Source: an uncultured Flavobacteriaceae bacterium (GTDB taxonomy: Bacteria > Bacteroidota > Bacteroidia > Flavobacteriales > Flavobacteriaceae). Taken from it: a stretch of 52,704 nt of DNA. Numbering within the stretch: the stretch's first letter is position 1; each line of letters opens with the position of its first letter. Made by a program: the position numbers and the translations under genes. The stretch covers positions 1 through 52,704 of the forward strand of contig CAJWGK010000006.1 in NCBI GenBank assembly GCA_913030895.1, read 5' to 3'. This document shows positions 39,801 through 47,143 of this stretch, in pieces. The notes beneath the pieces are model-generated. The model did not search any database and had not been told where the DNA came from. It saw only the letters and a list, made by a program, of their open reading frames with translations.

Positions 39801-42659
39801 ATAGTGCCTGCTTGTCCGGGTGACTTTGCTCAATTGGTCTTTAATGTAAATGGAGGAGTCAATGGAGGTGGTCCCTACACCGTTAGGTTTGATAATGGAT
39901 TAAGTGGAACTTCTTCTGGACCTTCAGACAGAGAGATTATCATAACTGGAATTGATACAAGTAACCACAGTAGTTTTTCCAGTTACACTGTAACAGGTGG
40001 GGATACAAGTTGTTCTAAAGCAGGCAATCTTGTTTCACAAATAAGCCTCCCGAATTATAGCGAAATAGATATTCAAGCGACACCACAAAACATTGACTGC
40101 TCTGTTGGTCAAGAAGGAAACGTTACTTTCTCTTATACGGGCAATCCTAATCTAAACAGTTTGTCCATTCAACTTAAATCAACATTATTAAACTTCAACT
40201 ACTTTAATACTTGGCAAAACTTATCCTCTGGAGCAGGAGACGCAATCATTGAAATTGACCAAGCAGGAACTTATGAATACAAAATTTTTGGTACACCCGC
40301 TTCTGGAGCAACCTCCAACACAAACGTTTGTGAATTGGGTTCAGGAACCGTTGAAGTTCTAGATGAAGGCAACAATCAAATACTAATTCTAGATGTCAAA
40401 AAAGAAGATCCACCATGTGGATCCGATAGCGGTGGTTCCATATCACTCATTCTAGATGAGAATACCATTACGCCACAAATGTCTATAAAATGGCAAAAAA
40501 TAACTGCAATAACCTCAACCGTAACTTCATCAGGAAGTACGGAAACAACTGAGGTTATCACACAAGTTTGGCAATATATACCTTCGCTAGAAGGTAATCT
40601 ATCTATACAAAATCTTGCGAAGGGGTCTTATCGTGCTATTATCAACAGTAACAATCAGGGTAGTTGCGGAAACAACGAAATCATTACTAACACACAGGTA
40701 GTTGGAGGAAGAGGATTTGAAGTGCTTAATTTAAGGTATGTTGAAGCGCCCCCAGCAGATCCCAACGTAGACAGCTGTTCAATAGATAACTTGAGATATA
40801 ATATCTTATTTAGCCTGGTAAATGAAAAGATAAACGGTGGAAATATTACTATTGAGGTTACCAAAATCAGTAGTAACGGCGTTGGCTACAGTCAAATTTT
40901 CTTGGCTTCAAATTCCTCATCAGACGTCAGTAAAATCACTTGGCCATTGACCTCAGACAGATCCGGTAACTATGCCATCAAAGGCGTACCATTTGGTGAT
41001 TACAGCATTAGAATTAGTGAAACAGGGAGCGCAACAGCTACGCTCTGTGAACTCAACCAAATATTAATTATCCCTGAGCTTACTGAATTAGAATATATTG
41101 GCGAATCCTCTTTCGTACTGGATAAATGTGATCGAGAAGTCGAGATAAGTGCAGTAGTTCAAGGTGGCGTTCCTTTTGTAGGAATTGACGGAGAGCCATT
41201 CTACAAATACAACTGGCAGTTCGTTACTGGTTCTGGAGCTGATCAAATCATCTTCGAATATTCAGGGAAAAACATCACCGTTAATGATCCCGGTACCTTA
41301 TTTTTAACCGTTCAGGATAGTAAGGGATGCGAAAAAGACGTTACAGATCAAGTTCAAATTGAAATCCTCGATGAACTTAGTCCATTTATTCTTGAGCCAG
41401 ACTTAGTGGTAGGTCCTCAGTCCAACTCTTTGACAGTTTTTGCTGAAGAGCCTTCTTGTGATAACCCCAATAGAGACGATGGAAAAATTAAGTTCAATGT
41501 AATTGGGGGAACACTAAATAACTCAAATGTCCAATACCCCTATAGTGTAGTGTGGGAAAAATATGACGCTGGTACTTCTTCCTATCTTGAAATGGATGGA
41601 TCTAATGGTTTATCTAACCTTTCCAACCAGGAGTTTGCCAATAACTTAACACCAGGGCAATATAGAGTGACTGTTGAACCGATTAATTGGACTTGTACTT
41701 TAAATTCAATCGACTCTGGAATCGGAACAGTAAAAGTGATTACAGTCCCACAAAACCAAGACTTAGTCATTACTAATGCCCCACTAATTGATGTGAGTGA
41801 ATACAATTTCACCAATGGTTCAAGCACCATTTGTGAATCTGGTGGATCGGGTTATTTATATGTCAACGTATTTAATAATTACGATGGAAATATTGAATTC
41901 TATTATTCTGATGAAAACAATCCAGTTCCCTATCAGCAATTGGACAATACAACCTTTAAGGTAGAGATAAGTGAGTCCTTTGAAATAGCTGATCTCATCA
42001 TAAAAAACGAGGAAGGTTGTAGGGTAAGTGCAGAAATAGATCTTCAAATTGGTAAGCCAAACTTTACCTTCAGTTCATTTAACTCCCAAGTATCAGGGAA
42101 TTCTTCTGATACCCAACTCCCGATAATTCTCGCTAGAGAAGAAGTTACGTTTACCAATACTTCTACAGGAACATACAGTTATGCAGAATGGGATTTTGGA
42201 GATGGTGGACCAGTAGAGCGAATCTTTAGTCAAATTGGAACTGCATCTCCAGTAACCAATATTTATGGTGTATCCGGCACCTATTACCCCAGACTCAGAA
42301 TTTACAACGCACTGGGATGTTACAAGGAAGAATCAAAAACATTAGTGGTTGGAAAGGGTTACAACATAATGGTTCCAAATGTATTTACACCAAACAATGA
42401 CACCTACAATGACCGATTCACACCATTGTTTAGTGGATTCAAGTCCTTTCAAATGACGATATACGATTACCGTGGTAATTTGATTTATACAGAAGAAAAA
42501 GTAATAGATCCTAGTACCCCACTCCAATCAATGAATATAACGGGATGGGATGGAGACACACAGATTGATTCTCCCTATTATATCTATTCAATTTATGGAA
42601 CGACCTTATTTGGAGATATCGAGGTCCAAAAAAGTGGAACATTTGTTATTATAAGATAA
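27861..42659 (+). CDS. giant (4932 aa) secreted modular Ig-like/SprB-repeat protein with type B T9SS (gliding-motility) C-terminal domain; GTG start
   Basis: Signal peptide MGRFKSLFILSIILSICFTNTMLGQQ; many Cys-containing Ig-like repeats; PKD 'AEWDFGDGGP'; C-terminus 'NIMVPNVFTPNNDTYNDRFTP...YIYSIYGTTLFGDIEVQKSGTFVIIR'. Confidence 0.93.
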   Translation: MGRFKSLFILSIILSICFTNTMLGQQTNLEFDEVRITGETSPYEICIGEVPAFELRLRLQDPSSTLTLNATNTLSFFAIVTTPENTISKTITGVTTFNEGSSLESSGDETKSFSWPTTGPNLIQLLDEGATSIFFGVRIESGTFTDPNQLDADDYAASYTLNLQTLSNPPILTPTSSLGAFDPVTDAVDLCSGQSITISVTAGYTNYQMIRTVSDTGQVTQGAITTSNTFTLTDVHPGGEEFKIRVFNQDCPQDTSTYYINVVSNTTINLSANNNPSCSGENQNFTATGSGNWFEFLVLSGGVLSLQIASESNTWSSTSLLNNDVVYVRSYFSSSSVCYSEDSATIIINSITGNNSITGNQTICPDETPALLQSDEVPSADRAGATSSFVWELNNGTGWQTINGTNGATFQPPALTQTTAYKRYLKSELGTSECLSLESNIVTVTVEASPTVSISSGFSQNIICDDEPFTLTASAGGITGATYEFIINESDSQTITATSTETSVDFNPAAPYTATTTVRVIVTTPSGCSTTASLTVIENLLTPGSISGTQSVCLEGVPTQLTSVATASSSNASATISYQWQSSPNADFSSPVINIEGATGENFQPGSITQTTYYRRLDMSTIESKTCSAITNKLTIEVKEGPGGQLLINGEDIAAKTLCPSDVPVFTVSGGTGQSFEFRRDGAVVETNESGTYSPDDLSGIEKIDVVVYDLPLDGGNIDPEACLSLTNSITVTVLNEVNVELVTTNAINNVFCAGENVIFTVNEPIGNNFEFIINDQQIASGAINTTSTTLLSDDDEVTVIVTLPSGCTAITSITLTENGITPGSISGTQSVCLGGIPTEITSLATPTTSSGLASVTYQWQSSANADFTAPVITIDGANNVNYQPGVINETTYYRRVDISTLNGKSCSNTTNKVTVAVKNEPGGQLLIDGENLATKTICQNDIPFLSVDGGTGQSFEFRRDGTVVETNESGSYSPDNLAGIETIDVIVYDLPLDGGNLDPQACTTFTNSITITTEAQANVELVVTGAINSVFCPGDNVVFTANVDDPFVNNYQFTLNGQQIYDGASATTSSTNLSDNAVVFVTVTLANGCTAVSSVTMIENTITQAGEITGTQSICFNDQPDEIASITGATTGNASASISYQWQSSPNANFDPPVIDIAGANGENYTPDPLAETTYFRRMALSTLFGKTCSSATNAIEVEIKPDTGGQLLIDGNALSNATLCPGDLPVLSVSGIDLNNKSFEFRKNGTVVETNETGSFSPDGLTGTNRFDVLVYNLPLNGSAIDADACSSLTNSITIVMEEQVNVQMVVTGAVNNVFCPGDNVVFEVIDPVGATYAFSVNGVNQQTSTSNQYSSTLLTNTANIEVTVVSAGGCSSLASVTLVKNEIDSAGIISGTQVICYGETPDEITSVATATHSNPLANISYEWRTSLDGASYTATGATGETYQPGPLTQTTYFQRFAISELSGKICERPTATAIEVLVTDNLNGGLINPTDPQVLCFGLTVQPTTLTVSGGNTGAFIEYQWEISTTGNSGWTSINGANGASYTPPTLTSTQTFYYRRVTKVNGGGDGCEEVSDIHYIQINDIHPGSINNNATQTYCFGTDPEPISSVSEANSSFGQINYQWEYKTETQEWADINGATNNNYDPGPLTENTWFRRSVTAELNGTQCFQSTNEILITILPELVTGEILSNRTICENTLTPDLVLNGAATGPGITYQWENSIDNENWDIIAGEVNATLTFSEVATQTIYYRVIVTSTVNNPQIPDPNQMQISLSRTSNPLAIGEDYVVYIGSGTYSFTTTGATSDTDSIGLGLANKITNDAPGISASYSAAAKLISLQPRQSQISVGMPDAPSHNLRVLSSVTGEGCVAISDAIVVNIEPSSSLVQVSGDPNSTNNLCPNDTIGINPGDRDAIVFEWGGGATSVMIENLNPAYTPSTNGGNITPRADLGVGWYEVTAPDNRVTITGTAGPTDFFTVRTQGSGCLEESINYSIIVTPQAIAPQVIMKDNNSIYNAVIYNGVTDKWYNNTICQERATIEGEPTTVPTDFYTCFVDNSFNQLYNTFEWKIEPESAGSISAQERQKAKIKITSATATITGGATYIVVVNGQQIPVVSAVDDTTDDLGQRLAAAIQPSDIVNASYDNELNLLTVIAEQTSPPAPLYTFTRINPTTAGNNAVLDVPAISVSTQQMTVNWDPNYSGTATISVRTTGCGTPSNWYNVNVDVVEETVPSLEASDLLAPIDMSDLNAEFGAILCNGSFTGVLPDCQTTNRTPSTQFFTASNAATNDYGALLWEIEGITAGNPDVPVPGVIDENTGVVNWNSGYFGEFQIKVTPVSCDAVTGTTVISTFNIAERNTDLPLIAPIGGDSVLPKCPIPAAGLVTTTLRNFDNYPVRWFVDDLSAIRTGGEDNQNTVISIASRELQADLGSDDKELTLNWQQGYSGILVVRAIPRDCPGAERKYPVIIPGPADIQLIPGSNSNQLVCEGDPIQNISYSLKGAATGVVSQTSMNLPDGITPSRQDFVQITRLRLTENINLPITPSNRYVTTIDGLDYSYTVQNGDDLDGVGNGILNAIQGVISSTYDDNLNILTVEGAIPGQSFSIIVNRPIDPGVNFTVIDSTEVLTMITLSGNPEGEATTYNYTLTTTVPDDSCTEDSISGFITISPSSSIQLTVGNTITEICDDGDLPLIQFTVENALSADIDDAELPAGVTDSFAGGILTISGRPNINPVQPTSFDYNVVTVNNVNGCKPEASFSGRIIVNPSPIISVVDATTVNQNVCAFQEITPIEFTVNNPAFGLEFVPDETNLPDGVNGELFARQQITQINLGGTDGAAGTINVVINNQETFTFSPTDTSTFDEAGNQLAIDIGLSANYEATYNSPVLEIRHALDGIPFLISTNKTGTNLTISEPNTIQTSTFFIISGTASETVNNPTEFSYVLRPIGPACTAQTSNISGTIIVDPSSFGVFDQTSGPEQQTVCDERAIQQIRYDIFGATQVLEGADNPDWLQFSFDNITKVLTIDGTPQIGNTLQQSFDYNYSLSGNFLCGTSTFTLSGIITVNPKDQLTLTTAAGTDSQVVCAGGDPTLSAIETITYQFGGSTIFANISETLPEGVNVAFDAVSNTLSIVGVVTAAVTQTTLYDYTITTTGTCDPVTLNGSISVVPAATISLTSGITSLDQEICDNTSITSITFDLGGSAVNYTYDGFPPGLNFALNGNNAVISGQPNLNNTSPQTYTVTVSIVGSGSCQEEFLSGEITILPKDQLTHISGAKNQVICNGDDPASPSIDPIVFQIGGGADFAYVTGLPDGLIGTFTSADNRLTIDGNPTLTITQTTDFSYNVITTGACSNTTDFGQIRVNPNSYIVLTSNASTTNQVNDSGVCVGDEIVPITFTIGGQANGIDSSSIPSWLTLQNTGVSADLNEKFYRITGSPNTNDTEITVYTFTISTTGNQCGPEDSTTFSIQVNPKPTFSDLSAIAVQDISCNGLADGRIIVPENLNTFLSGGVGSNRAQVNTLTVSGTFDANDRIRILINNTTTYEYVIKSLAFDNPDAEDNIAIAIGLAQQINNNIPAEVPVTADTNQNEVTLTSDQSGLPFTVDLLDGNGVQSAQNGEIINEATITNLTLDYSLIWEYRKESSSTASMITYNEIGESGFYDLTVVLTGGCTSTTETFEITEPEPLSISKPDTCGETITAQASGGTANYIYTLRNLTTNSSYEFPNALPASQPVAFNTAGRVEIGDLIRVDVRDGAGCVVPSDVVTMAGTLSITLAANTRVVHDYCNENPDVGFGSIELNYGGQLAVTGGSNNYTYAWSNPAIGYTNSTMNINNLLPGVYNLEVTDNEFARCILRESFTVLGADPLDVAPTPGNAPNAVSGVSSNTAIDEKISLNCSTSALVLEVQASGGLNSNYIYNWDRNGNNIGSGGNKLTVDPPVSGIYTVEVSIDVSSLDAPFGYDQSDLACTKIYSFEVLVPNELSVVEDTTQRIVPACPGDFAQLVFNVNGGVNGGGPYTVRFDNGLSGTSSGPSDREIIITGIDTSNHSSFSSYTVTGGDTSCSKAGNLVSQISLPNYSEIDIQATPQNIDCSVGQEGNVTFSYTGNPNLNSLSIQLKSTLLNFNYFNTWQNLSSGAGDAIIEIDQAGTYEYKIFGTPASGATSNTNVCELGSGTVEVLDEGNNQILILDVKKEDPPCGSDSGGSISLILDENTITPQMSIKWQKITAITSTVTSSGSTETTEVITQVWQYIPSLEGNLSIQNLAKGSYRAIINSNNQGSCGNNEIITNTQVVGGRGFEVLNLRYVEAPPADPNVDSCSIDNLRYNILFSLVNEKINGGNITIEVTKISSNGVGYSQIFLASNSSSDVSKITWPLTSDRSGNYAIKGVPFGDYSIRISETGSATATLCELNQILIIPELTELEYIGESSFVLDKCDREVEISAVVQGGVPFVGIDGEPFYKYNWQFVTGSGADQIIFEYSGKNITVNDPGTLFLTVQDSKGCEKDVTDQVQIEILDELSPFILEPDLVVGPQSNSLTVFAEEPSCDNPNRDDGKIKFNVIGGTLNNSNVQYPYSVVWEKYDAGTSSYLEMDGSNGLSNLSNQEFANNLTPGQYRVTVEPINWTCTLNSIDSGIGTVKVITVPQNQDLVITNAPLIDVSEYNFTNGSSTICESGGSGYLYVNVFNNYDGNIEFYYSDENNPVPYQQLDNTTFKVEISESFEIADLIIKNEEGCRVSAEIDLQIGKPNFTFSSFNSQVSGNSSDTQLPIILAREEVTFTNTSTGTYSYAEWDFGDGGPVERIFSQIGTASPVTNIYGVSGTYYPRLRIYNALGCYKEESKTLVVGKGYNIMVPNVFTPNNDTYNDRFTPLFSGFKSFQMTIYDYRGNLIYTEEKVIDPSTPLQSMNITGWDGDTQIDSPYYIYSIYGTTLFGDIEVQKSGTFVIIR
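29210..32310 (+). repeat. tandem ~840-850 bp (about 280 aa) repeat block, about 3.5 copies
   Basis: '(P/T)GGQLLI(N/D)G' recurs at about 29785, 30625 and 31473; each unit contains 'FEFR(R/K)(D/N)GxVVETNE(S/T)G', 'V(F)CxG(E/D)NVxF' and 'GxISGTQxxCxxxxPxxI(T/A)S'. Confidence 0.9.
35270..38250 (+). repeat. tandem series of about eight ~100-aa Ig-like units; two units carry an extra ~100-aa insertion
   Basis: Recurring pattern 'xxQxVCxGxxxxxIxFxxGG...LPxGVxxxxxxxxLTISGxPxxxxxxxxxFxYxxxTxGxC...GxIxVxP'. Confidence 0.8.
42361..42656 (+). other. T9SS type B sorting domain coding segment (gliding_CTERM type)
   Basis: 'VPNVFTPNNDTYNDRFTPLFSGFKSFQMTIYDYRGNLIYTEE...GWDGD...YYIYSI'. Confidence 0.92.
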
Positions 42660-43678
42660 TGCAAAACAACTTGAAAAAAATTCTATGTTTAATCCTTTTG
42701 ATTTTAGCCCCGATAGTGGTTAGATCCCAAGAAGATTACATCGTTAATCAAGTGAAATTTTTGCAAAAATCCAATGCAAGCTTTTTTGGAATGAATCAAC
42801 TGAACAGGGTTGGTGTTTTATTCAATTCCTTGAAAATTAATGATCAAAGTAACATGGACAACAAATATGCTTTTGGTTCCATCGCTTTTCAAGACAAAAA
42901 CTTTTCAATTGGGTTTGATGTTAATTCCTTCAAAATAAACGATATAGGATTGACCAACTCACTGGTTAATTTATCCTATATCTATAAAATCCAACTTTCC
43001 AATTACACTTATTTTCTTCCTGGAGTAACATTGGGGCTAGGAAGTTCAAGTATTAATGTTGAAAATTTAATTTTTGCAGATCAGCTAAATATGTCAACAG
43101 GATTCATAAGTACTGAATCAATTGATCCTTTGGCACCTTTAATCACTGATATCAATTTTTTTGACCTGGGTGCGTCATTCATCATTCATAATGAATTTTA
43201 TATGTTGGGCTTGAGTTTAAAACATCTTAACAAACCCAATATTTCATTTAATAAAGAGGTCCCTTATACAAAACCCATCCGTATCTCACTTCAAGCTGGT
43301 TATGAATTTGATATTAATCCGTTTGAAAGAGGTTTTCTTCCGCAATATTCTTACTTATACACATTTTTAAATTTAGTCAAGTATGGTGAGGCTCTTTATA
43401 TAGGATTAAACGAAGAATTTCAATTAGGTGAGTTTTCTGTAGGATTCACCCAACAAACCGGATCGGTTAACTCCTTTAGCCTAAATAATTTTGGAATGAC
43501 TGTAGGTTTAGCATTAGAGAATTTTGATTTTGGATTGCACTATAACTTCTCCAATCAAAAAGTAGGAAAAGTGTTTTCCCCAAGCCTATTTGAATTAAGT
43601 ATTATATTCGATTTTAGTATCTACAGAAGAAACAATCGAGGAATATATAAGAAATTACAGATCGATAATTATTATTAG
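42659..43678 (+). CDS. PorP/SprF family type IX secretion-associated outer-membrane protein
   Basis: Signal peptide ending 'VVRSQ'; beta-rich 'FDLGASFIIHNEFYMLGLSLKHLNKPN'; start overlaps the stop of the giant gene (TAATG). Confidence 0.92.
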   Translation: MQNNLKKILCLILLILAPIVVRSQEDYIVNQVKFLQKSNASFFGMNQLNRVGVLFNSLKINDQSNMDNKYAFGSIAFQDKNFSIGFDVNSFKINDIGLTNSLVNLSYIYKIQLSNYTYFLPGVTLGLGSSSINVENLIFADQLNMSTGFISTESIDPLAPLITDINFFDLGASFIIHNEFYMLGLSLKHLNKPNISFNKEVPYTKPIRISLQAGYEFDINPFERGFLPQYSYLYTFLNLVKYGEALYIGLNEEFQLGEFSVGFTQQTGSVNSFSLNNFGMTVGLALENFDFGLHYNFSNQKVGKVFSPSLFELSIIFDFSIYRRNNRGIYKKLQIDNYY

Positions 43679-43694
43679 AAAATTACTTTTCTAA
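43675..43694. terminator. AT-rich hairpin between convergent genes, possible bidirectional terminator
   Basis: TTAGAAAA-TTAC-TTTTCTAA, 8-bp perfect stem covering both stop codons. Confidence 0.4.
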
Positions 43695-44666
43695 AAACCC
43701 TTTTTCGATCATCCAATCGTCATTGTAAATTTTGGCAATATATCGGCTTCCAGAATCATGTAGCAGCACTACAACTACATCATCAGCGGTAAAGTTCTCC
43801 TTCAACTGTAAAACTCCCTTAACAGCAGCGCCACAAGAGTTTCCCGCAAAAATACCCTCTTCTCGGGCAAGCTTTCGGGTGTACAAAGCTGCATCTTTGT
43901 CAGTGACTTTTTCGAAATGGTCAATACACTTAAAATCAACATTTTCAGGAAGAATATCTTCACCTATGCCCTCTGTCACATAAGGATAAATTTCATTTTC
44001 ATCAAAAATTCCTGTTTCGTGGTATTTTTTAAAAACAGAGCCATAAGTATCCACTCCCCAAATTTTTATAGAAGGATTCTTTTCTTTTAAGTATTTAGCA
44101 ACCCCCGAAATGGTTCCTCCTGTACCAACCCCAACCACAAAATGTGTTATTTTTCCGTTGGTTTGTTCCCAAATTTCTGGACCTGTTTGTTCATAATGAG
44201 CTACGCTGTTTGAGGGGTTATCATACTGATTTACATACCAAGAGTTGGGAGTTTCGTCCGCCAAACTTTTGGAAACACTATAATAAGATCGCGGATCATC
44301 TGGAGCAACCGCAGTGGGACAAACAACTACCTGAGCTCCCATGGCTCGGAGTACGTCAAATTTTTCTTTCGACTGCTTATCATTAGAAACACAGATCAAC
44401 TTGTAGCCTTTTACGATTGCTGCCAGTGCCAATCCCATTCCGGTATTCCCCGAGGTTCCTTCAATGATAACACCGCCAGGTTTCAATCTACCATCTGCCT
44501 CAGCATCTTCCACCATCTTTAGCGCCATGCGATCTTTGACAGAATTTCCTGGATTAAAACTCTCCACCTTCGCTAAAACAAGGGCAGGGATTTCTTTCGT
44601 GATAGTATTCAACCGAACCAATGGTGTATTTCCAATGGTTTCTAAAATATTTTTAGCGTAATTCAT
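43683..44666 (-). CDS. PLP-dependent cysteine synthase / cystathionine beta-synthase-like enzyme
   Basis: 'IGNTPLVRLN', 'FNPGNSVKDRMA', 'EGTSGNTGMGLA', 'GVGTGGTISGVAKYLKE'. Confidence 0.93.
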   Translation of the reverse strand: MNYAKNILETIGNTPLVRLNTITKEIPALVLAKVESFNPGNSVKDRMALKMVEDAEADGRLKPGGVIIEGTSGNTGMGLALAAIVKGYKLICVSNDKQSKEKFDVLRAMGAQVVVCPTAVAPDDPRSYYSVSKSLADETPNSWYVNQYDNPSNSVAHYEQTGPEIWEQTNGKITHFVVGVGTGGTISGVAKYLKEKNPSIKIWGVDTYGSVFKKYHETGIFDENEIYPYVTEGIGEDILPENVDFKCIDHFEKVTDKDAALYTRKLAREEGIFAGNSCGAAVKGVLQLKENFTADDVVVVLLHDSGSRYIAKIYNDDWMIEKGFLEK

Positions 44667-44727
44667 TAGTTAATTTTCACTTCAAAGATACCACATACTT
44701 TACAAAAAGGAAACAAGCTCAAATAAA

Positions 44728-45963
44728 CTAACGATATCGTAATACTCTAGCGGGACGAATACTACTTATTATCGCAAGCGGAATTAGCAAAAGAAGACTA
44801 CTAACGATCAAAACTCCAGCATTTATTGATAATAAATCAAATAAATTTAATGAAACGGGAGCAGTATTTACATAATAAGTCTCGGGATCAAGACGAATCC
44901 AACCAAAATATTTTTGACTGAAATAAAATAACAAGCCTGTAAGATTTCCCCAAAATAGACCATACCCCATAATAACGATTCCGTTGTACAAAAATATCTT
45001 ACGAATCAATCTATTTCCTGCACCGATTGTTTTAAATAAACCTATCATTCTTGTCCGCTCTAAAATCAAAACCAGTAAGGCAGTGGACATATTTATAACC
45101 CCAACTATAATCATTACAATAATTATGATTAGGATATTGAAATCAAAAAGTGATATCCACTGAAAAATAGTGGCATATTGTCTCGTGATTTCAACTGCAT
45201 CTAAGTCAGAAGGTAATTTAGCATAGATTGAATTTGCAATTGACTGTAAAGCGGTGATATCTGAAGTAAAGACTTCATAAGCCCCGATTTCCTCTGGATT
45301 CCACTTATTTATCCGCTGGACGTGTTGCAGATCACCAATTACAAAATTTTGGTCGAAATCTGGAAAACCAGACAAAAAGAGTCCGGTAACCTCAAATTTC
45401 CTAATATTGGGAACTTTCTGTTGTAATGAATTCTGAAAATAAGCTGTTAATTCGTCCCCTACTGCAACAGACAATCTATCAGCAATAACTTTAGAAATTA
45501 TAATTTCTTTCGAGGGACGATCCATAAACCTTGGGAAGCGACCTTCCACCATAAAACCCTCCAAATTTTCCCATTTATAATCGCTAGCTACTCCCTTGTA
45601 CACTATCCCCTCAAAATCTGCTTCAGACTTTAGTAACCCACCTTTCATCGCTACTTTTTGAACGTGCAATACACCCAGTTCATTTTGTAACATACCATAA
45701 AGATCAGAGTTATCCGCAATCGGGAGTACAGAAATTTGGGATTCACTATTTTCAAATGGAGACACCACGAGATGACCATTGAAGGCAGCTGTTTTATTTT
45801 GAATGTCTTTCTGTAAGCCTTTTCCCGTAGCTACAGCGATTAAAATCATCGCCATTCCCATAGCTACCGCCAGGATTGCTATTTTAATTATACGGGCAGA
45901 AACACTACCTTTAGCCATATGATCGAGCCGCATCCGACGAGCGATAAATAAAGGTAAATTCAA
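44728..45963 (-). CDS. FtsX/LolC-like ABC transporter permease
   Basis: N-terminal TM, MacB-like periplasmic domain, three C-terminal TM segments; 'LILERTRMIGLFKTIGAGNRLIRKIFLYNG'. Confidence 0.9.
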   Translation of the reverse strand: MNLPLFIARRMRLDHMAKGSVSARIIKIAILAVAMGMAMILIAVATGKGLQKDIQNKTAAFNGHLVVSPFENSESQISVLPIADNSDLYGMLQNELGVLHVQKVAMKGGLLKSEADFEGIVYKGVASDYKWENLEGFMVEGRFPRFMDRPSKEIIISKVIADRLSVAVGDELTAYFQNSLQQKVPNIRKFEVTGLFLSGFPDFDQNFVIGDLQHVQRINKWNPEEIGAYEVFTSDITALQSIANSIYAKLPSDLDAVEITRQYATIFQWISLFDFNILIIIIVMIIVGVINMSTALLVLILERTRMIGLFKTIGAGNRLIRKIFLYNGIVIMGYGLFWGNLTGLLFYFSQKYFGWIRLDPETYYVNTAPVSLNLFDLLSINAGVLIVSSLLLLIPLAIISSIRPARVLRYR

Positions 45964-45977
45964 ATTAAGTTTGTTTT

Positions 45978-47135
45978 ATGAAAGCCTCATTCAAAAGTAC
46001 ATTTTTATTTTTTCTTTTTTTAGGCTTTGGCTTTACCGCATGCAGTCAGCAAAAGGTCATTCCTGCAGCTGCGCAAATCCCCACTTATATAAAATTACTA
46101 GCAGAACACAAAGTCGGAGTAGTCGCCAATCATGCTTCAGTAATTTCGAAAAATAAACACCTAATTGACACCCTATTATCTCTAGGTATAAAGGTTCAAA
46201 AAGTCTTTGCGCCCGAACACGGCTTTAGAGGTGGAGCAGACGCAGGAGAAAAAATATCAGATCAAAAAGACCCACAAACAGGGCTTCCAATCATCTCACT
46301 TTATGGTAGTCAAAGAAAGCCCTCAAATCAAAATCTAGCAGGAGTTTCCATAATGCTATTTGACCTACAAGATGTCGGAGTAAGGTTTTATACTTACTTG
46401 TCCACCCTTCACTATATTATGGAGGCCTGTGCAGAAAATAATATCCCTTTGATCTTATTGGATCGACCCAACCCAAATGCTCACTATATCGATGGACCCG
46501 TATTAGAGCAAGACAGTAAAAGTTTTCTAGGAATGCATCCAGTTCCTATTGTCTATGGAATGACCATTGGAGAATACGCACAAATGATCAATGGTGAGGG
46601 CTGGCTAAAAAATCAAATAAAATGTGATCTAAACGTTGTCAAAATAAAAAATTACACTCACAATACGCCTTATGATTTGCCTTTAAGACCTTCCCCAAAC
46701 CTCCCAAATAGCCAAGCCATTGCCCTCTATCCGAGTCTCTGTTTACTGGAGCCAACCCAAATCAGTGTGGGCAGAGGAACTGAAATGCAGTTTCAGATAT
46801 ATGGTCACCCCGAACTGACTGAGGGAAAATTTACTTTTACGCCAAAATCCAATTTTGGAGCTAAATATCCCAAACTAGAAAATCAACTTTGTCATGGCTT
46901 TGACCTTCGCAGCTATAATGTGGCTGATAAAATTGAAATTAAATGGCTTTTAGATGCTTACAGCAGTTTTCCCAAGCCAAAAAGTTTTTTTAAAGAAGGC
47001 TTTTTCAGAATTGCAGGAACTAAAAAATTAAAAAAACAAATTCAAGATGGAAGGAAGGAAAAACAGATTAGGTCAACTTGGGATGAAGGTTTAGATAAGT
47101 TTAAAATAACAAGACTAAAGTATTTGCTTTATTAA
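45978..47135 (+). CDS. DUF1343 family lipoprotein (NamZ-type exo-beta-N-acetylmuramidase)
   Basis: 'FAPEHGFRGGADAGEKISDQKDPQTGLPIISLYG', 'FDLQDVGVRFYTYLSTLHYIMEAC', 'LDRPNPN'. Confidence 0.9.
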   Translation: MKASFKSTFLFFLFLGFGFTACSQQKVIPAAAQIPTYIKLLAEHKVGVVANHASVISKNKHLIDTLLSLGIKVQKVFAPEHGFRGGADAGEKISDQKDPQTGLPIISLYGSQRKPSNQNLAGVSIMLFDLQDVGVRFYTYLSTLHYIMEACAENNIPLILLDRPNPNAHYIDGPVLEQDSKSFLGMHPVPIVYGMTIGEYAQMINGEGWLKNQIKCDLNVVKIKNYTHNTPYDLPLRPSPNLPNSQAIALYPSLCLLEPTQISVGRGTEMQFQIYGHPELTEGKFTFTPKSNFGAKYPKLENQLCHGFDLRSYNVADKIEIKWLLDAYSSFPKPKSFFKEGFFRIAGTKKLKKQIQDGRKEKQIRSTWDEGLDKFKITRLKYLLY

Positions 47136-47143
47136 CGATTAGG

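Noticed and set aside
28037-42527. Numerous 61-114 aa ORFs antisense or out of frame within the giant gene
   Set aside because: Expected by chance across 14.8 kb; compositions mirror the opposite strand and no signal or domain is seen.
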